From Bacteroidales bacterium KA00344 (GTDB taxonomy: Bacteria; Bacteroidota; Bacteroidia; Bacteroidales; Bacteroidaceae): a stretch of DNA of 64,000 bases. Shown here one piece after another: positions 9,469 through 19,152 of this stretch (position 1 is the first letter of the stretch; every line of letters starts with the position of its first letter). Under the pieces are notes generated by a model, which saw only the letters and a program-made list of their open reading frames with translations, was not told where the DNA came from and made no database searches. The DNA lies in contig KQ959425.1 of the NCBI GenBank assembly GCA_001552765.1, forward strand, positions 62,001-126,000, written 5' to 3'. Both the position numbers and the translations under genes were made by a program.

Positions 9469-11366
9469 CTTTCACTGTAAACATTCATTTGACACTCGCT
9501 GCATTTAAATTCCAATCGAAATCGGCGACCGTCACCCAATCGGAGCGATAGGGGTTCACGCCATGTAGGTTTACGTCCACCGTGTCGCACGCAAAAGCCC
9601 ATGCTGTATCGCAAGCAATGCCGACACTGCATCAGGATATGTTCCTTTCCATGATGCTCAACTTCGAATGCCGGCTCAACGTAGGAAAGTCCGTGAGTGC
9701 TGTAAAAATCTTTGGCAACGGAATTGGACACGTTATAGAGATAGCTAAACTGCTGATACTCCGGTTGCCATGCTTTTATTTCCGATTGACGACTGTCAGT
9801 ACTAGCTTGTATCTGTTCTTGCTGTATTTCCTGTCTATGTTCGGCAATCATTTTTTTTGCCAATGCATCCGTAGCTTTACGCCGAAGTTCTGAGAGCAGA
9901 CTCGACGGAGCAAACATTCGCGCAGTCTCAGCATCTACCTCAAAATGGTCGCAAACAAAGGGCGTGTTGCCCAATTTGGTCAGCTGTATGCGCATATTGT
10001 CCTCTTGCGGTTTCTTGGCTAATTGATGTTCGAACGATATAATAGAAACTGTTTCTATATCATGCTTCAACCCATTGGCCTTGAATGTGAGACGAAGCTT
10101 GAATCCGGTTTCGGTCATCCCGAAAATCATCTGGATGGGAAGTCGTCTTTCTGCGGTGTCGCCTGACAAAATCTTGTTGAAAGCCTCGTCATTATTACGA
10201 TATAATCTTGTGTTTGGCTTTAATCCGACGGGCATCTTGAATGGGAATAGCCTGTTTCCAACGGCTCTGTTCACTCGAAATCCTTCCAGTTCATGATTTG
10301 AATTGAGGAAACACAAGCCATCGCCATTGCTGAATGAAGCTGTGCCGGAAACGTTGAAAGAGTCTCGCTTCACTTCCTTGACGTTGCCAACATACTCTCC
10401 CAACGCCTTGGGGGTGTCGAAAGATGCTATATCCGGTTGTCTGTCATTGAGGAAATAAGACGTAAAGCCACGATTGAAGGTCCTCTTCAAGCTGGGTTTA
10501 AAATCATACTCTACCCTGCCATACGATGCTCTGCAATATTTATCAGGTTGTTTGGCAACAAGCTTATCAAGTTTCTGACTATATGCCGACACCACATTCT
10601 TCACGTAGCCGACATCTTTCAGTCTGCCTTCTATCTTAAAAGAGCTGGCTCCTGCAGCTGCGAGACTTTCAAGATTGTCTATCTGGCACATATCTTTCAG
10701 CGAAAGGAAGTATCTGCCCTCCTCTATCACTTTGCCGTCAGCATCCAGCAAATCAAACTTCATGCGACAAAACTGCGCACACTCTCCCCGGTTGGCCGAG
10801 CGGTCGAAACAGTACTGTGAGGCATAGCATACGCCCGAATAACTCACACATAAGGCTCCATGCACAAACACTTCCAACTCCATGTCCGGTACCGCCTCAT
10901 GGATTTCCCGTATCTCCTGCAAAGACAACTCACGGGCAAGAACGGCTCTCGAAAAGCCAAGAGCGCAAAGCCATTTCACCTTTTCGGGCGTTCGGGTGTC
11001 GCATTGGGTAGACGCGTGAAGAAGCGGTGCATGACCAATCTCATCGACTGCTACTTTGTGCATACGGAGAGTAGCCATGTCTTGAATGAGCATAGCATCA
11101 ACACCCAACTCCGAAAGTTTAAGGATGAGTCGTTGGGTAGCGTCTATCTCATCTTCGTAGACAATAGTATTGACAGTGACATATACCCTTGCACCAAACT
11201 GATGTGCATAGTTGCATAAAGTCTTGATATCGTCGAGGGAGTTGCCCGCAGCTGCACGGGCACCAAACTTTTCGGCACCAATATACACCGCATCGGCACC
11301 ATGAGTGATGGCCGCAATCCCACACGCTAAATTCTTTGCAGGTGCAAGTAGCTCAAGTTTACGCAT
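9465..11366 (-). CDS. Peptidase U32 family protein (RlhA/TrhP-type RNA hydroxylation family)
   Basis: The 633-residue protein has the family N-terminus MRKLELLAPAKNLACGI and the cysteine-rich signature VSYSGVCYASQYCFDRSANRGECAQFCRM split across about residues 175-205. A long C-terminal region ends in a CxxC-type zinc-like tail (FKCSECQMNVY). Family members RlhA and TrhP take part in 23S rRNA C2501 and tRNA U34 hydroxylation. The length, about 630, is closer to RlhA, but the substrate is not assignable here. I chose ATG 11366 because it matches the family start. An in-frame GTG at 11402 overlaps the metA stop (TAGTG) and would add 12 residues. Confidence 0.85.
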   Translation of the reverse strand: MRKLELLAPAKNLACGIAAITHGADAVYIGAEKFGARAAAGNSLDDIKTLCNYAHQFGARVYVTVNTIVYEDEIDATQRLILKLSELGVDAMLIQDMATLRMHKVAVDEIGHAPLLHASTQCDTRTPEKVKWLCALGFSRAVLARELSLQEIREIHEAVPDMELEVFVHGALCVSYSGVCYASQYCFDRSANRGECAQFCRMKFDLLDADGKVIEEGRYFLSLKDMCQIDNLESLAAAGASSFKIEGRLKDVGYVKNVVSAYSQKLDKLVAKQPDKYCRASYGRVEYDFKPSLKRTFNRGFTSYFLNDRQPDIASFDTPKALGEYVGNVKEVKRDSFNVSGTASFSNGDGLCFLNSNHELEGFRVNRAVGNRLFPFKMPVGLKPNTRLYRNNDEAFNKILSGDTAERRLPIQMIFGMTETGFKLRLTFKANGLKHDIETVSIISFEHQLAKKPQEDNMRIQLTKLGNTPFVCDHFEVDAETARMFAPSSLLSELRRKATDALAKKMIAEHRQEIQQEQIQASTDSRQSEIKAWQPEYQQFSYLYNVSNSVAKDFYSTHGLSYVEPAFEVEHHGKEHILMQCRHCLRYSMGFCVRHGGRKPTWREPLSLRLGDGRRFRLEFKCSECQMNVYSER

Positions 11367-11401
11367 TTTCTCGTACTCTCCTTTCACAAATATCAAGTCC
11401 A

Positions 11402-12319
11402 CTACTTGATTTCATCAATATTGTAGGGGGTTTCCTGATAAACATAATAGTTGATCCAATTGCTGAAAAGCAAATGGGCGTGAGACCGCCATGTAACCAA
11501 CGGTCCCTTGTCAGGATTGTTATCTATATAATAGTTATACGGAATTTCAACATCATCGCGCTTACCGAAATCACGTTTGTACTCTTTATCGAGCGTGTCG
11601 GGGGCATATTCGAGATGTCCGGTGAAGAAAAACTCTCGACCGTTTCGGGCCATGACCATGCTCACGCCGCTTTCGGGAGACTCCGCGATGATGGTCAGCT
11701 CCTTAACCCGGTCTATGTCTTCACGCCTGACCTCTGTGTGTCGGCTGTGTGGCATCATAAACAAGTCATCAAAACCTCGGAAAATCGGTAGATCCTGAAC
11801 AAGTGGACGCTGCTTGAAAATGCCAAACATCTTCTTGGTTAAAGGGTATTTCGGTACCCCATAGAAATGGTACAGACCAGCTTGTGCCGCCCAACATATA
11901 TAGAGTGTTGAGGTGACATGGGTACGCGCCCAATCAAAGATTTCCTTGATTTCCTCCCAATATTCTACATCCTCAAAATCCAAAAGCTCTATTGGTGCTC
12001 CTGTTACGATCATCCCATCCCACTTCTGTCGTTTCAGCACGTCAAAGTCTTTATAGAACATCATCATGTGTTCTATCGGCGTATTCTTGGGCGTATGACT
12101 CTTGAGCTTCATGAAATTCACCTCCATCTGCAAAGGATTGTTGGAAAGAAGGCGAATTAAATCAGTTTCGGTTGTGATTTTCAGGGGCATAAGATTCAAC
12201 ACCACGATTTTCAGTGGACGCACCATCTGGGTGTGGGCGCGGCTTTCATTCATCACAAAGATATTCTCTTTCTTCAGAATATCTACTGCTGGTAATTTAT
12301 CGGGTAAACGTAGTGGCAT
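11402..12319 (-). CDS. metA: Homoserine O-acetyltransferase (MetA family)
   Basis: The 305-residue enzyme acylates L-homoserine for methionine synthesis. The catalytic C142 is in ICWAAQAGL, and H235 and E237 are in TGHLEYAP, numbering exactly as in E. coli MetA. The acyl-specificity position 111 is glutamate (TGAPIEL), where succinyl-CoA enzymes such as E. coli have glycine, so acetyl-CoA is predicted. It heads an operon with the U32 gene (stop and possible GTG start overlap by one base) and the zinc-ribbon lipoprotein gene. Confidence 0.95.
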   Translation of the reverse strand: MPLRLPDKLPAVDILKKENIFVMNESRAHTQMVRPLKIVVLNLMPLKITTETDLIRLLSNNPLQMEVNFMKLKSHTPKNTPIEHMMMFYKDFDVLKRQKWDGMIVTGAPIELLDFEDVEYWEEIKEIFDWARTHVTSTLYICWAAQAGLYHFYGVPKYPLTKKMFGIFKQRPLVQDLPIFRGFDDLFMMPHSRHTEVRREDIDRVKELTIIAESPESGVSMVMARNGREFFFTGHLEYAPDTLDKEYKRDFGKRDDVEIPYNYYIDNNPDKGPLVTWRSHAHLLFSNWINYYVYQETPYNIDEIK

Positions 12320-12345
12320 CTTTAAAAGAAACTTGTAAACAAGGA

Positions 12346-12353
12346 CAAAGTTA
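12346..12353 (-). promoter_or_regulatory. -7 box for metA operon
   Basis: TAACTTTG on the minus strand, 26 bp upstream of the metA ATG, is an exact TAnnTTTG match. No strong -33 was found. Confidence 0.5.
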
Positions 12354-12373
12354 CAAAAAATAGGTCACATTAA

Positions 12374-12415
12374 ATACATAAGGATGCAAAATTTGACTTT
12401 TGCATCCTTATGTAT
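12374..12415 (-). terminator. Strong hairpin after the M13 peptidase gene
   Basis: The 18 bp perfect arms (ATACATAAGGATGCAAAA and its complement) have a 6 nt loop. It lies 24 bp downstream of the M13 stop and upstream of the metA promoter, separating the two transcripts. Confidence 0.75.
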
Positions 12416-12439
12416 ATCATTGGTTTATGGGATAGTTTC

Positions 12440-14476
12440 TTACCAGAGTTCCAACCTCTCGTTCTCCGGTATAAACATTTTATCGCCCTTTTTCACGCCG
12501 AAAGCTTCATACCATGCGTTGATATGGGGCAGCGCACCGTTCACACGCCATTCGCCCAGGGCATGCGGGTCGGTATTCACGCGATTGCGGATTTCCTGTT
12601 CGGTGATATTCTGTCCCCACACACCGGCATAGGCAATGAAGAAACGCTGTTCCGGCGTGAAGCTGTCGGCAGTTTTCAAAGGCTTTGCCCGGGTTGCATT
12701 CTTAAAAGCATTGAACGCCACTTGCAGTCCACCGTGATCAGCAAGATTCTCGCCCAGCGTGAATTTACCATTGGCGTGCAAGCCCGGCAACACTTCAATG
12801 GAGTCAAAGAATTCGGCATACATATTGGCGCGTTGGTCAAAACCCTTAGCATCTTCAGCCGTCCACCAATCATTCAAGTTCCCTTTTGAATCATACTGAC
12901 GGCCTTGATCGTCAAATCCATGAGTCATTTCATGACCGATCACAACACCTATAGCACCATAGTTGAAAGCTGCATCGGCCTTAGCATCAAAGAACGGACG
13001 TTGTAAGATTCCCGCAGGAAAGCATATTTCGTTGGTTGTCGGATTATAATAAGCATTGACTGTTTGTGGTGTCATATGCCATTCATCCCTATCCACCGGC
13101 TTTCCTGCCTTCTCACTGATATGCTTGTCGTGAGCAAACAGTCGAGTGGCCAGCACATTCTCATAGTAGCTCTTGGCAGGATCGATGTTCAGCTTGGCGT
13201 AGTCCGTCCATTTATCAGGATAACCAATTTTCACATAGAACTTATTCAGTTTCTCATGCGCATTAGCTTTGGTAGAATCGCTCATCCATGTCTGTGCATC
13301 AATTCTCTCTCCCAGACTAATCTGCAGATTGCGTACCAATTCTTCCATCATCTTCTTGCTCGAAGCAGGGAAATAACGGGCACAATACATTTTGCCCAGT
13401 GCTTCACCCATTGCACTTTCCACCTGATTGGTGGCACGCTTCCACAGAGGATAATCTTCCTTGCGTCCCTTCATGGTCTTACCAAAGAAATCGAAGTTTG
13501 CCTCGCGCACCTCGTCACTGAGATAAGCAGCCGACCCCATAATGACATCCCACTCCATCAACGCCTTCAACTCGTCCGCAGTCAGCAGGGCAGCCAACTT
13601 GTCGTAACCCGCAAAGAACGCGGGCTGACCGACAACCATCTCCTGTATATATTCAGTATTGACACCCTCAGCCGCCGACAATTCCTCCAAAGGAATATTG
13701 GGATAAGCCTCCTTAAACGCTTTGAGGCTCATTTTATTATAGTTGGCCTGTGGGTCTCGAAGTTCAACATTGCTCTTGGAAATCAACGCAAGCATGGTTT
13801 CGAAACGGAAAACATCCCGACTCTTTTGCTGAGCTTCAGCATCCGAAAAGCCATAAAGCCCAAACATACGGGCAATGTGCTTCTTGAAAGCTTCGCGAAT
13901 ATCTTCGTTAGCTTTACCGTTATTGACATACCAATCTTTCTGGCCGAGCGTTAATCCTCCCTGATAGAGATTGAGAATATTCATGGTTACATTCTTCTCG
14001 TCGGCTCCAAAGAATGAGCTGAAAGGTATGCCGTAACCCTGTTTAGCGTATTTGAACTGCAGCTTCCTCAAGCCTTCCACTGTTGTCTCAGCCTCAATTT
14101 CGTCAAGTAAGGGCTTCACAGGCGTTATGCCCTCCTTGTTTCGGCGATCAATATCCATAGCAAGCTTATAGAAGTCGCTCAACTTTCTTTCGGTCGTACC
14201 TTCTTTATATTTCTTTTTTGCGAGGTCAGTCAAGATGCTGTTCACCTGCTTGTTCACATTTTCCTGCAACATATCGAAACTGCCGTAACGGCTATAGGCT
14301 GCCGGAAGCGGATGACTTGCCTGCCAGCCACCGGTGGCAAACTGATAGAAATCCTCTGCAGGATTTGTCGATTTATCAAGGTTGGAGAGGTCCAACCCCG
14401 ACTTGCTCTGGGCACTGCCCCCCATCACGGGTGCCGCAAATAGCATTATCATTGAAAAAAAATGTTTAAAGTTCAT
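12440..14476 (-). CDS. M13 family zinc metallopeptidase (neprilysin/PepO-like)
   Basis: The 678-residue protein from ATG 14476 begins with the signal peptide MNFKHFFSMIMLFAAPVMGGSAQ. The longer frame to 14626 would overlap the ABC-F gene and bury the signal. The zinc motif HEMTH is at residues 515-519 (VIGHEMTHGFDDQG), the substrate-site NAYYNP lies before it, and ENLADHGGL supplies the third ligand. It is predicted to be a periplasmic or lipid-anchored oligopeptidase. The C-terminus ends ERLELW; length and domain order match bacterial PepO. Confidence 0.93.
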   Translation of the reverse strand: MNFKHFFSMIMLFAAPVMGGSAQSKSGLDLSNLDKSTNPAEDFYQFATGGWQASHPLPAAYSRYGSFDMLQENVNKQVNSILTDLAKKKYKEGTTERKLSDFYKLAMDIDRRNKEGITPVKPLLDEIEAETTVEGLRKLQFKYAKQGYGIPFSSFFGADEKNVTMNILNLYQGGLTLGQKDWYVNNGKANEDIREAFKKHIARMFGLYGFSDAEAQQKSRDVFRFETMLALISKSNVELRDPQANYNKMSLKAFKEAYPNIPLEELSAAEGVNTEYIQEMVVGQPAFFAGYDKLAALLTADELKALMEWDVIMGSAAYLSDEVREANFDFFGKTMKGRKEDYPLWKRATNQVESAMGEALGKMYCARYFPASSKKMMEELVRNLQISLGERIDAQTWMSDSTKANAHEKLNKFYVKIGYPDKWTDYAKLNIDPAKSYYENVLATRLFAHDKHISEKAGKPVDRDEWHMTPQTVNAYYNPTTNEICFPAGILQRPFFDAKADAAFNYGAIGVVIGHEMTHGFDDQGRQYDSKGNLNDWWTAEDAKGFDQRANMYAEFFDSIEVLPGLHANGKFTLGENLADHGGLQVAFNAFKNATRAKPLKTADSFTPEQRFFIAYAGVWGQNITEQEIRNRVNTDPHALGEWRVNGALPHINAWYEAFGVKKGDKMFIPENERLELW

Positions 14477-14564
14477 ATTGTATAATGTTAATATTGAAAT
14501 TTTCATAGAATGTAAACTATGTTCTACTAAACAGTCTGTCAAATCTGAAATAAAGCATAGATCT

Positions 14565-16505
14565 TTAAGAAGCCATATCCTCAAGCGTTTCCGAAAGCTC
14601 CATCCATCGATCGTTTTCCTTATCAAGTGCCTTCTTCACAGACGCGTATTCATGGGCTAGTTCGATGTTGGAGGCATGCTCAGGCATCATTAGCTGCTTG
14701 TTGAGCTCATTGATTTTAGTCTCCAAACGGGCAATCTCTTTTTCACATTCCTCCACCGCACGCGCAGCTTTCCTGATTTTTTTCTGCTGTTCTTTATGCT
14801 CTTGGTAGCTCTGCTTGCTGTTCGACTCCTCCTTCACTTCCTCTGCAGGCTGGGGCTTAGCCGCTTCCGAAGCCACTACAATAGCTTCGTTGATGGTCTC
14901 GGCATTGTGTGCCTGAAGATAATCGTAGATGCCACCAAGGTGTTCTCTCACCTTTCCGCCACCAAATTCATAGACTTTTGTCACCAATCCATCGAGGAAA
15001 TCACGGTCATGGCTCACCACAATCACAGTTCCGTCGAAAGCCTTAATGGCTTCCTTCAATACATCTTTCGATTGCATGTCCAAATGATTGGTAGGCTCGT
15101 CGAGAATCAACAGGTTAACCGGCTCCAGCAGAAGGCGAATCATGGCCAGTCTGGAGCGTTCGCCACCCGACAACACCTTTACTTTCTTCTCCGATGTTTC
15201 GCCCCCAAACATGAATGCACCGAGCAAGTCATTGATTTTCAATCGCATTTCGCCGGTAGCCACCTGATCGATGGTGTCGAATATCGTAATGTCATCTTCG
15301 AGCAGTTGAGCCTGATTCTGAGCGAAATAGCCAATCTGTACGTTGTGTCCTATCTTAAGTTTTCCAGTATAGGGAATTTCGTTCATGATGCATTTAACAA
15401 GCGTAGACTTACCCTCACCATTCTTACCGACAAAAGCCACTTTCTCGCCACGGCGTATCGTCAGGTTCACATGGTCGAACACCGTGTGGGCACCATAGTC
15501 TTTTCTCACTTCTTCGCAGATGATGGGGAAGTCACCGGACCGCAAACAAGGCGGAAACCTCAGGTGCATCTTTCTGTTATCCACCTCATCCACTTCTACT
15601 GGCACTATCTTCTCCAACTGCCTGATGCGTTGCTGCACCTGTATGGCCTTCGAAGCCTTATAGCGGAACCGATCGATAAAAGCCTGAGTATCGGCAATCT
15701 CTTTTTGCTGGTTTTCATAGGCGCGCAACTGCTGTTCACGTCGCTCTTTGCGCAGCTCCACATAGTGGTCATAACTCACCTTGTAGTCTTCGATGTGCCC
15801 ACAGGTAATTTCGATGGTGCGATTAGTCACATTATTAATAAATGCGCGGTCGTGGCTAACCAACACCACAGCCTTTGCACTCTCGGCCAAAAAACGCTCC
15901 AACCACTGTATGCTCTCTATGTCGAGATGGTTGGTAGGCTCGTCGAGCAACAGCACATCGGGCTGTTGCAACAATATCTTGGCAAGCTCAATACGCATAC
16001 GCCATCCACCGGAAAACTCGCTCGTGGGCCGTTCAAGATCGTCGCGCGAAAAGCCAAGCCCTGCCAAAGTGCGCTCCAATGCTGCCTCATAGTTTTCTCC
16101 TCCCATCATCATGTAGCGATCATGCTCCTGCGTAAACTTTTCCACCAATGATAGATAGCTTTCTGTTTCATAGTCGGTGCGTTCTGCCATTTCCTGCTGA
16201 AGCGCGTCGAGTGTCGCTTTCATTTCAATGTGATGGGAAAATGCTTTGCGCGTTTCCTCCCGAACAGTAGTGTCGTCGGTTATCTTCATCACCTGCGGCA
16301 GATAACCTACGGTGGTGTCGTTGGGAATGGAAACTGTGCCGGATGTAGGGCTTTGCAAACCGCAAAGTATTTTCAGCATCGTAGATTTGCCTGCTCCGTT
16401 CTTGCCGACCAGCGCGATGCGGTCGCGCTCATTGATCACGAAACTAACGTCTCGGAAAAGTGGGCGCACGCTAAATTCTACGGTTAAATTATCTATAGAG
16501 ATCAT
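14565..16505 (-). CDS. ABC-F family ATP-binding protein
   Basis: The 646-residue cytoplasmic protein has two ABC domains: Walker A GKNGAGKS and GKNGEGKS, signatures SGGWRMR and SGGERSR, and Walker B LLLDEPTNHLD and LILDEPTNHLD. An interdomain linker rich in charged residues (about 240-300) and a C-terminal coiled coil (about 560-640, VEECEKEIARLETKINEL) are present. There are no membrane segments. ABC-F proteins act on the ribosome or translation; the C-terminal coiled coil resembles Uup or YheS more than antibiotic-resistance members. The exact subfamily is not resolved. Confidence 0.93.
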   Translation of the reverse strand: MISIDNLTVEFSVRPLFRDVSFVINERDRIALVGKNGAGKSTMLKILCGLQSPTSGTVSIPNDTTVGYLPQVMKITDDTTVREETRKAFSHHIEMKATLDALQQEMAERTDYETESYLSLVEKFTQEHDRYMMMGGENYEAALERTLAGLGFSRDDLERPTSEFSGGWRMRIELAKILLQQPDVLLLDEPTNHLDIESIQWLERFLAESAKAVVLVSHDRAFINNVTNRTIEITCGHIEDYKVSYDHYVELRKERREQQLRAYENQQKEIADTQAFIDRFRYKASKAIQVQQRIRQLEKIVPVEVDEVDNRKMHLRFPPCLRSGDFPIICEEVRKDYGAHTVFDHVNLTIRRGEKVAFVGKNGEGKSTLVKCIMNEIPYTGKLKIGHNVQIGYFAQNQAQLLEDDITIFDTIDQVATGEMRLKINDLLGAFMFGGETSEKKVKVLSGGERSRLAMIRLLLEPVNLLILDEPTNHLDMQSKDVLKEAIKAFDGTVIVVSHDRDFLDGLVTKVYEFGGGKVREHLGGIYDYLQAHNAETINEAIVVASEAAKPQPAEEVKEESNSKQSYQEHKEQQKKIRKAARAVEECEKEIARLETKINELNKQLMMPEHASNIELAHEYASVKKALDKENDRWMELSETLEDMAS

Positions 16506-16531
16506 TGTCTAACTTAATGTCGTTCAAGCTA

Positions 16532-16539
16532 CAAAGTTA
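16532..16539 (-). promoter_or_regulatory. -7 box for ABC-F gene
   Basis: TAACTTTG on the minus strand, 26 bp before the ATG at 16505, matches TAnnTTTG exactly. Confidence 0.5.
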
Positions 16540-16614
16540 CAAAAATACTTCGAAACCTGAGTTCGGGACAAGCATATTATTTTCACCGCCCCGGCTTGTC
16601 GTCGTGCAGAAACA

Positions 16615-16682
16615 CAAAGAGAGACTACCTGTCGCCTTGCCAATATAGTATTATGGGAACGGCGAATGGTAATCTCTCTTTA
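16615..16682 (-). terminator. Long hairpin after htpG
   Basis: On the minus strand AAAGAGAGATTACC pairs with GGTAGTCTCTCTTT (one mismatch) and inner CGCC pairs with GGCG around a loop of about 24 nt. It begins 28 bp after the htpG stop. Confidence 0.6.
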
Positions 16683-16710
16683 TTGTCAGTTACGATCAAC
16701 TAATCGCTAT

Positions 16711-18765
16711 CTATTTAATCAGGTCTACACTGCGTGTCAGGAATTTGTCGAGGGCCTCCCCTTTCAGCATACCGTTTTGCAACAGGGCCAAGTCTATGAG
16801 CTGATGCACAATGCTGTTGCCTTTGGCATAGTCAGACAAAATTCTTCCACGCTTGTCCTTCTGTTCATTCACGGCCTTCTCGGTATTCTGTACGTCGTCT
16901 TTCTCTTCTTGAGAAATGTCTTCCGGTTTCTTGTCCTTTTGACTTTGGCGCAGTGCTGCCAATCGAGCCTGCAGGCCCTTCAAATCACTGTCTACCGGTT
17001 TCAAGCTCTCGGCTGTGGATTTGTTGGCATCATCCAACACATTCTTCACTAATGGGTGGTCGGCATTGAGCACCACCGTGTAGCTATCGGGCATCTGTCC
17101 ATAGAAGCTCATACCCGGCTGGAAACGACTCATCTCCTTCATGCGTCGCATATACTCGCTCTGTGTAATCACCACCGGCTTGGCCGTTTCGCCCAATGAT
17201 TCCACGTCTACGTTAAACGTCGCCTTGTCGATAGATGGCATCTGCGAACGGAACACTTCTGACAATTTGTCACGGTCTTCCTCCCCAAGTGCTGTCTTCC
17301 TGGCATCGTCTTTCACAATGAGGCGGTCTACAATGTCACCGTCCACACGCACAAATCTGCTCTTTTCAAACTTATTTTCCAGCATGCTCACCAGTGGTAT
17401 ATCCAGCTGACCATCAAATAACAGCACACTGTAACCCTTGTTCTGCGCACTCGAAATGTAGGCATATTGGTCGTCCTTATTGGTGGCATAGAGATAAATC
17501 AGGTCGCCGTTCTTGTCGGTTTGCTCACCCTTAATCAGCGTCTGATACTCCTCAAACGTAGAATAGTTGCCCTCTACGTCCTTAAACAGGGCAAAATCCT
17601 TTGCGCGATCATAGAAGTCTTCCTGTGAGAGCATACCGTAGTTGATAAACAGCTTCAGGTCGTCCCACTTCTGCTCATAATCCTTACGGTCGGCCTTGAA
17701 TATCTGCTGCAGTCTGTCGGCCACTTTCTTGGTGATATACGTAGAGATTTTTTTCACATTGGCATCGCTCTGCAAATAGCTTCGGCTCACATTCAGCGGA
17801 ATATCCGGAGAGTCGATAACACCGTGCAGCAACGTGAGGAAGTCGGGCACAATGCCTTCTACCTGATCGGTGACAAACACTTGGTTGCAATAGAGTTGAA
17901 TCTTGTTGCGCTGCAGGTCGATGCTGTCATGAACGCGTGGGAAATAGAGGATACCTGTGAGATGGAACGGAAAGTCTACGTTCAGATGAATCCAGAACAG
18001 CGGCTCGTCCTGCATAGGATAAAGCGTACGATAGAATTTCTTATAATCCTCGTCCTTCAGCCCCGACGGCGTTTTGGTCCACAGAGGCTCTACATCATTA
18101 ATAATGTTGTCTTCCTCAGTGTCTACCTGTTTGCCATCTTTCCATTCGGTTTTCTTGCCAAAGGCTATAGGCACGGTCATGAACTTGCAATATTTGTTGA
18201 GCAATGTTTCTATGCGAGCCTTTTCCAGAAACTCCTTACAGTCGTCAGAGATGTGGAGCACAATTTCTGACCCACGATCGGCCTTCTCCACTTCCTCTAA
18301 GGTGTAGGAGGGGGAGCCGTCGCAACTCCATTTCACAGCCTTGGCGCCGTCCTGATAACTCTTGGTTATGATATCCACGCGGTCGGAAACCATAAAACTG
18401 GAATAGAAGCCCAGACCAAAATGACCGATGATGGCATTGGCCTCTTCCTTGTATTTGTCGAGGAAGTCGGTAACGCCGGAGAAAGCTATCTGGTTGATAT
18501 ACTTGTCAATCTCTTCCGCTGTCATTCCAATGCCTCTGTCGGCAATGGTGAGTGTCTTGGCTTCGGCGTCGAGAATGATGCGCACAGTGGTATCGCCCAC
18601 TTCACCCTTGAATTCGCCCTTTTGAACAAGCGTTTTCAACTTTTGGGTTGCATCAACGGCATTAGAAACCATTTCGCGAAGGAAAATCTCATGGTCTGAA
18701 TAGAGAAACTTTTTGATAACGGGGAAGATGTTCTCTGTTGTAACCCCGATATTACCTTTTTTCAT
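16711..18765 (-). CDS. htpG: Molecular chaperone HtpG (Hsp90)
   Basis: The 684-residue ATP-dependent dimeric chaperone is cytoplasmic. The GHKL ATPase N-domain shows EIFLREMVSNAVDATQKL, IADRGIGMT and GHFGLGFYSSFMV. The middle and C-terminal domains follow. Compared with E. coli (624 residues) it has a charged insertion near the C-terminus (QKDKKPEDISQEEKDDVQNTEK), a size typical of Bacteroidetes HtpG. ATG 18765 matches the family start (MKKGNIGVTTENIFPVIKKF). It is probably monocistronic. Confidence 0.97.
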   Translation of the reverse strand: MKKGNIGVTTENIFPVIKKFLYSDHEIFLREMVSNAVDATQKLKTLVQKGEFKGEVGDTTVRIILDAEAKTLTIADRGIGMTAEEIDKYINQIAFSGVTDFLDKYKEEANAIIGHFGLGFYSSFMVSDRVDIITKSYQDGAKAVKWSCDGSPSYTLEEVEKADRGSEIVLHISDDCKEFLEKARIETLLNKYCKFMTVPIAFGKKTEWKDGKQVDTEEDNIINDVEPLWTKTPSGLKDEDYKKFYRTLYPMQDEPLFWIHLNVDFPFHLTGILYFPRVHDSIDLQRNKIQLYCNQVFVTDQVEGIVPDFLTLLHGVIDSPDIPLNVSRSYLQSDANVKKISTYITKKVADRLQQIFKADRKDYEQKWDDLKLFINYGMLSQEDFYDRAKDFALFKDVEGNYSTFEEYQTLIKGEQTDKNGDLIYLYATNKDDQYAYISSAQNKGYSVLLFDGQLDIPLVSMLENKFEKSRFVRVDGDIVDRLIVKDDARKTALGEEDRDKLSEVFRSQMPSIDKATFNVDVESLGETAKPVVITQSEYMRRMKEMSRFQPGMSFYGQMPDSYTVVLNADHPLVKNVLDDANKSTAESLKPVDSDLKGLQARLAALRQSQKDKKPEDISQEEKDDVQNTEKAVNEQKDKRGRILSDYAKGNSIVHQLIDLALLQNGMLKGEALDKFLTRSVDLIK

Positions 18766-19152
18766 TATTTATGATTTATTTTCTTTGAACTGCCTACTCT
18801 ATTGCAAAAAACATGCCAACCGCAATTCAGGTCCCGCTCTCCCGACATTGTGGTCATTCAAACAGAATTAAATGCTCCCAAGCATCCCCCATGCTCCTAC
18901 TCCATCCATACTGATGTCGACGTCATTGAAGGTTGTCCACATAGAAGGTGGAACCTGTAAATGAGCATCGTTAGTAGAAAATACTTAATGTGGACAACGA
19001 TTTGTTGCCTCACTCCTTTGTTTTCGCCACTCCCTCTGCAAGCGTATTCAGAAATATCTTCCGTCACACGCTTTAACTTTCCCAAAGGATGCTCCTTGAA
19101 AATAAACACAGGATCTACCAATGTAACGACATAGGGGTTTATTAAAAATAAA
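18766..19152. other. Gene-free stretch upstream of htpG
   Basis: No convincing gene is present. A 98-codon minus-strand frame at 18897-19193 runs into the repeat, has no family resemblance and no promoter box, and is not called. Copy 2 of the dispersed repeat follows. Confidence 0.5.

Noticed and set aside
14477-14626. Longer start for the M13 peptidase
   Set aside because: It would overlap the ABC-F coding region by 62 bp and place 50 residues before an obvious signal peptide.
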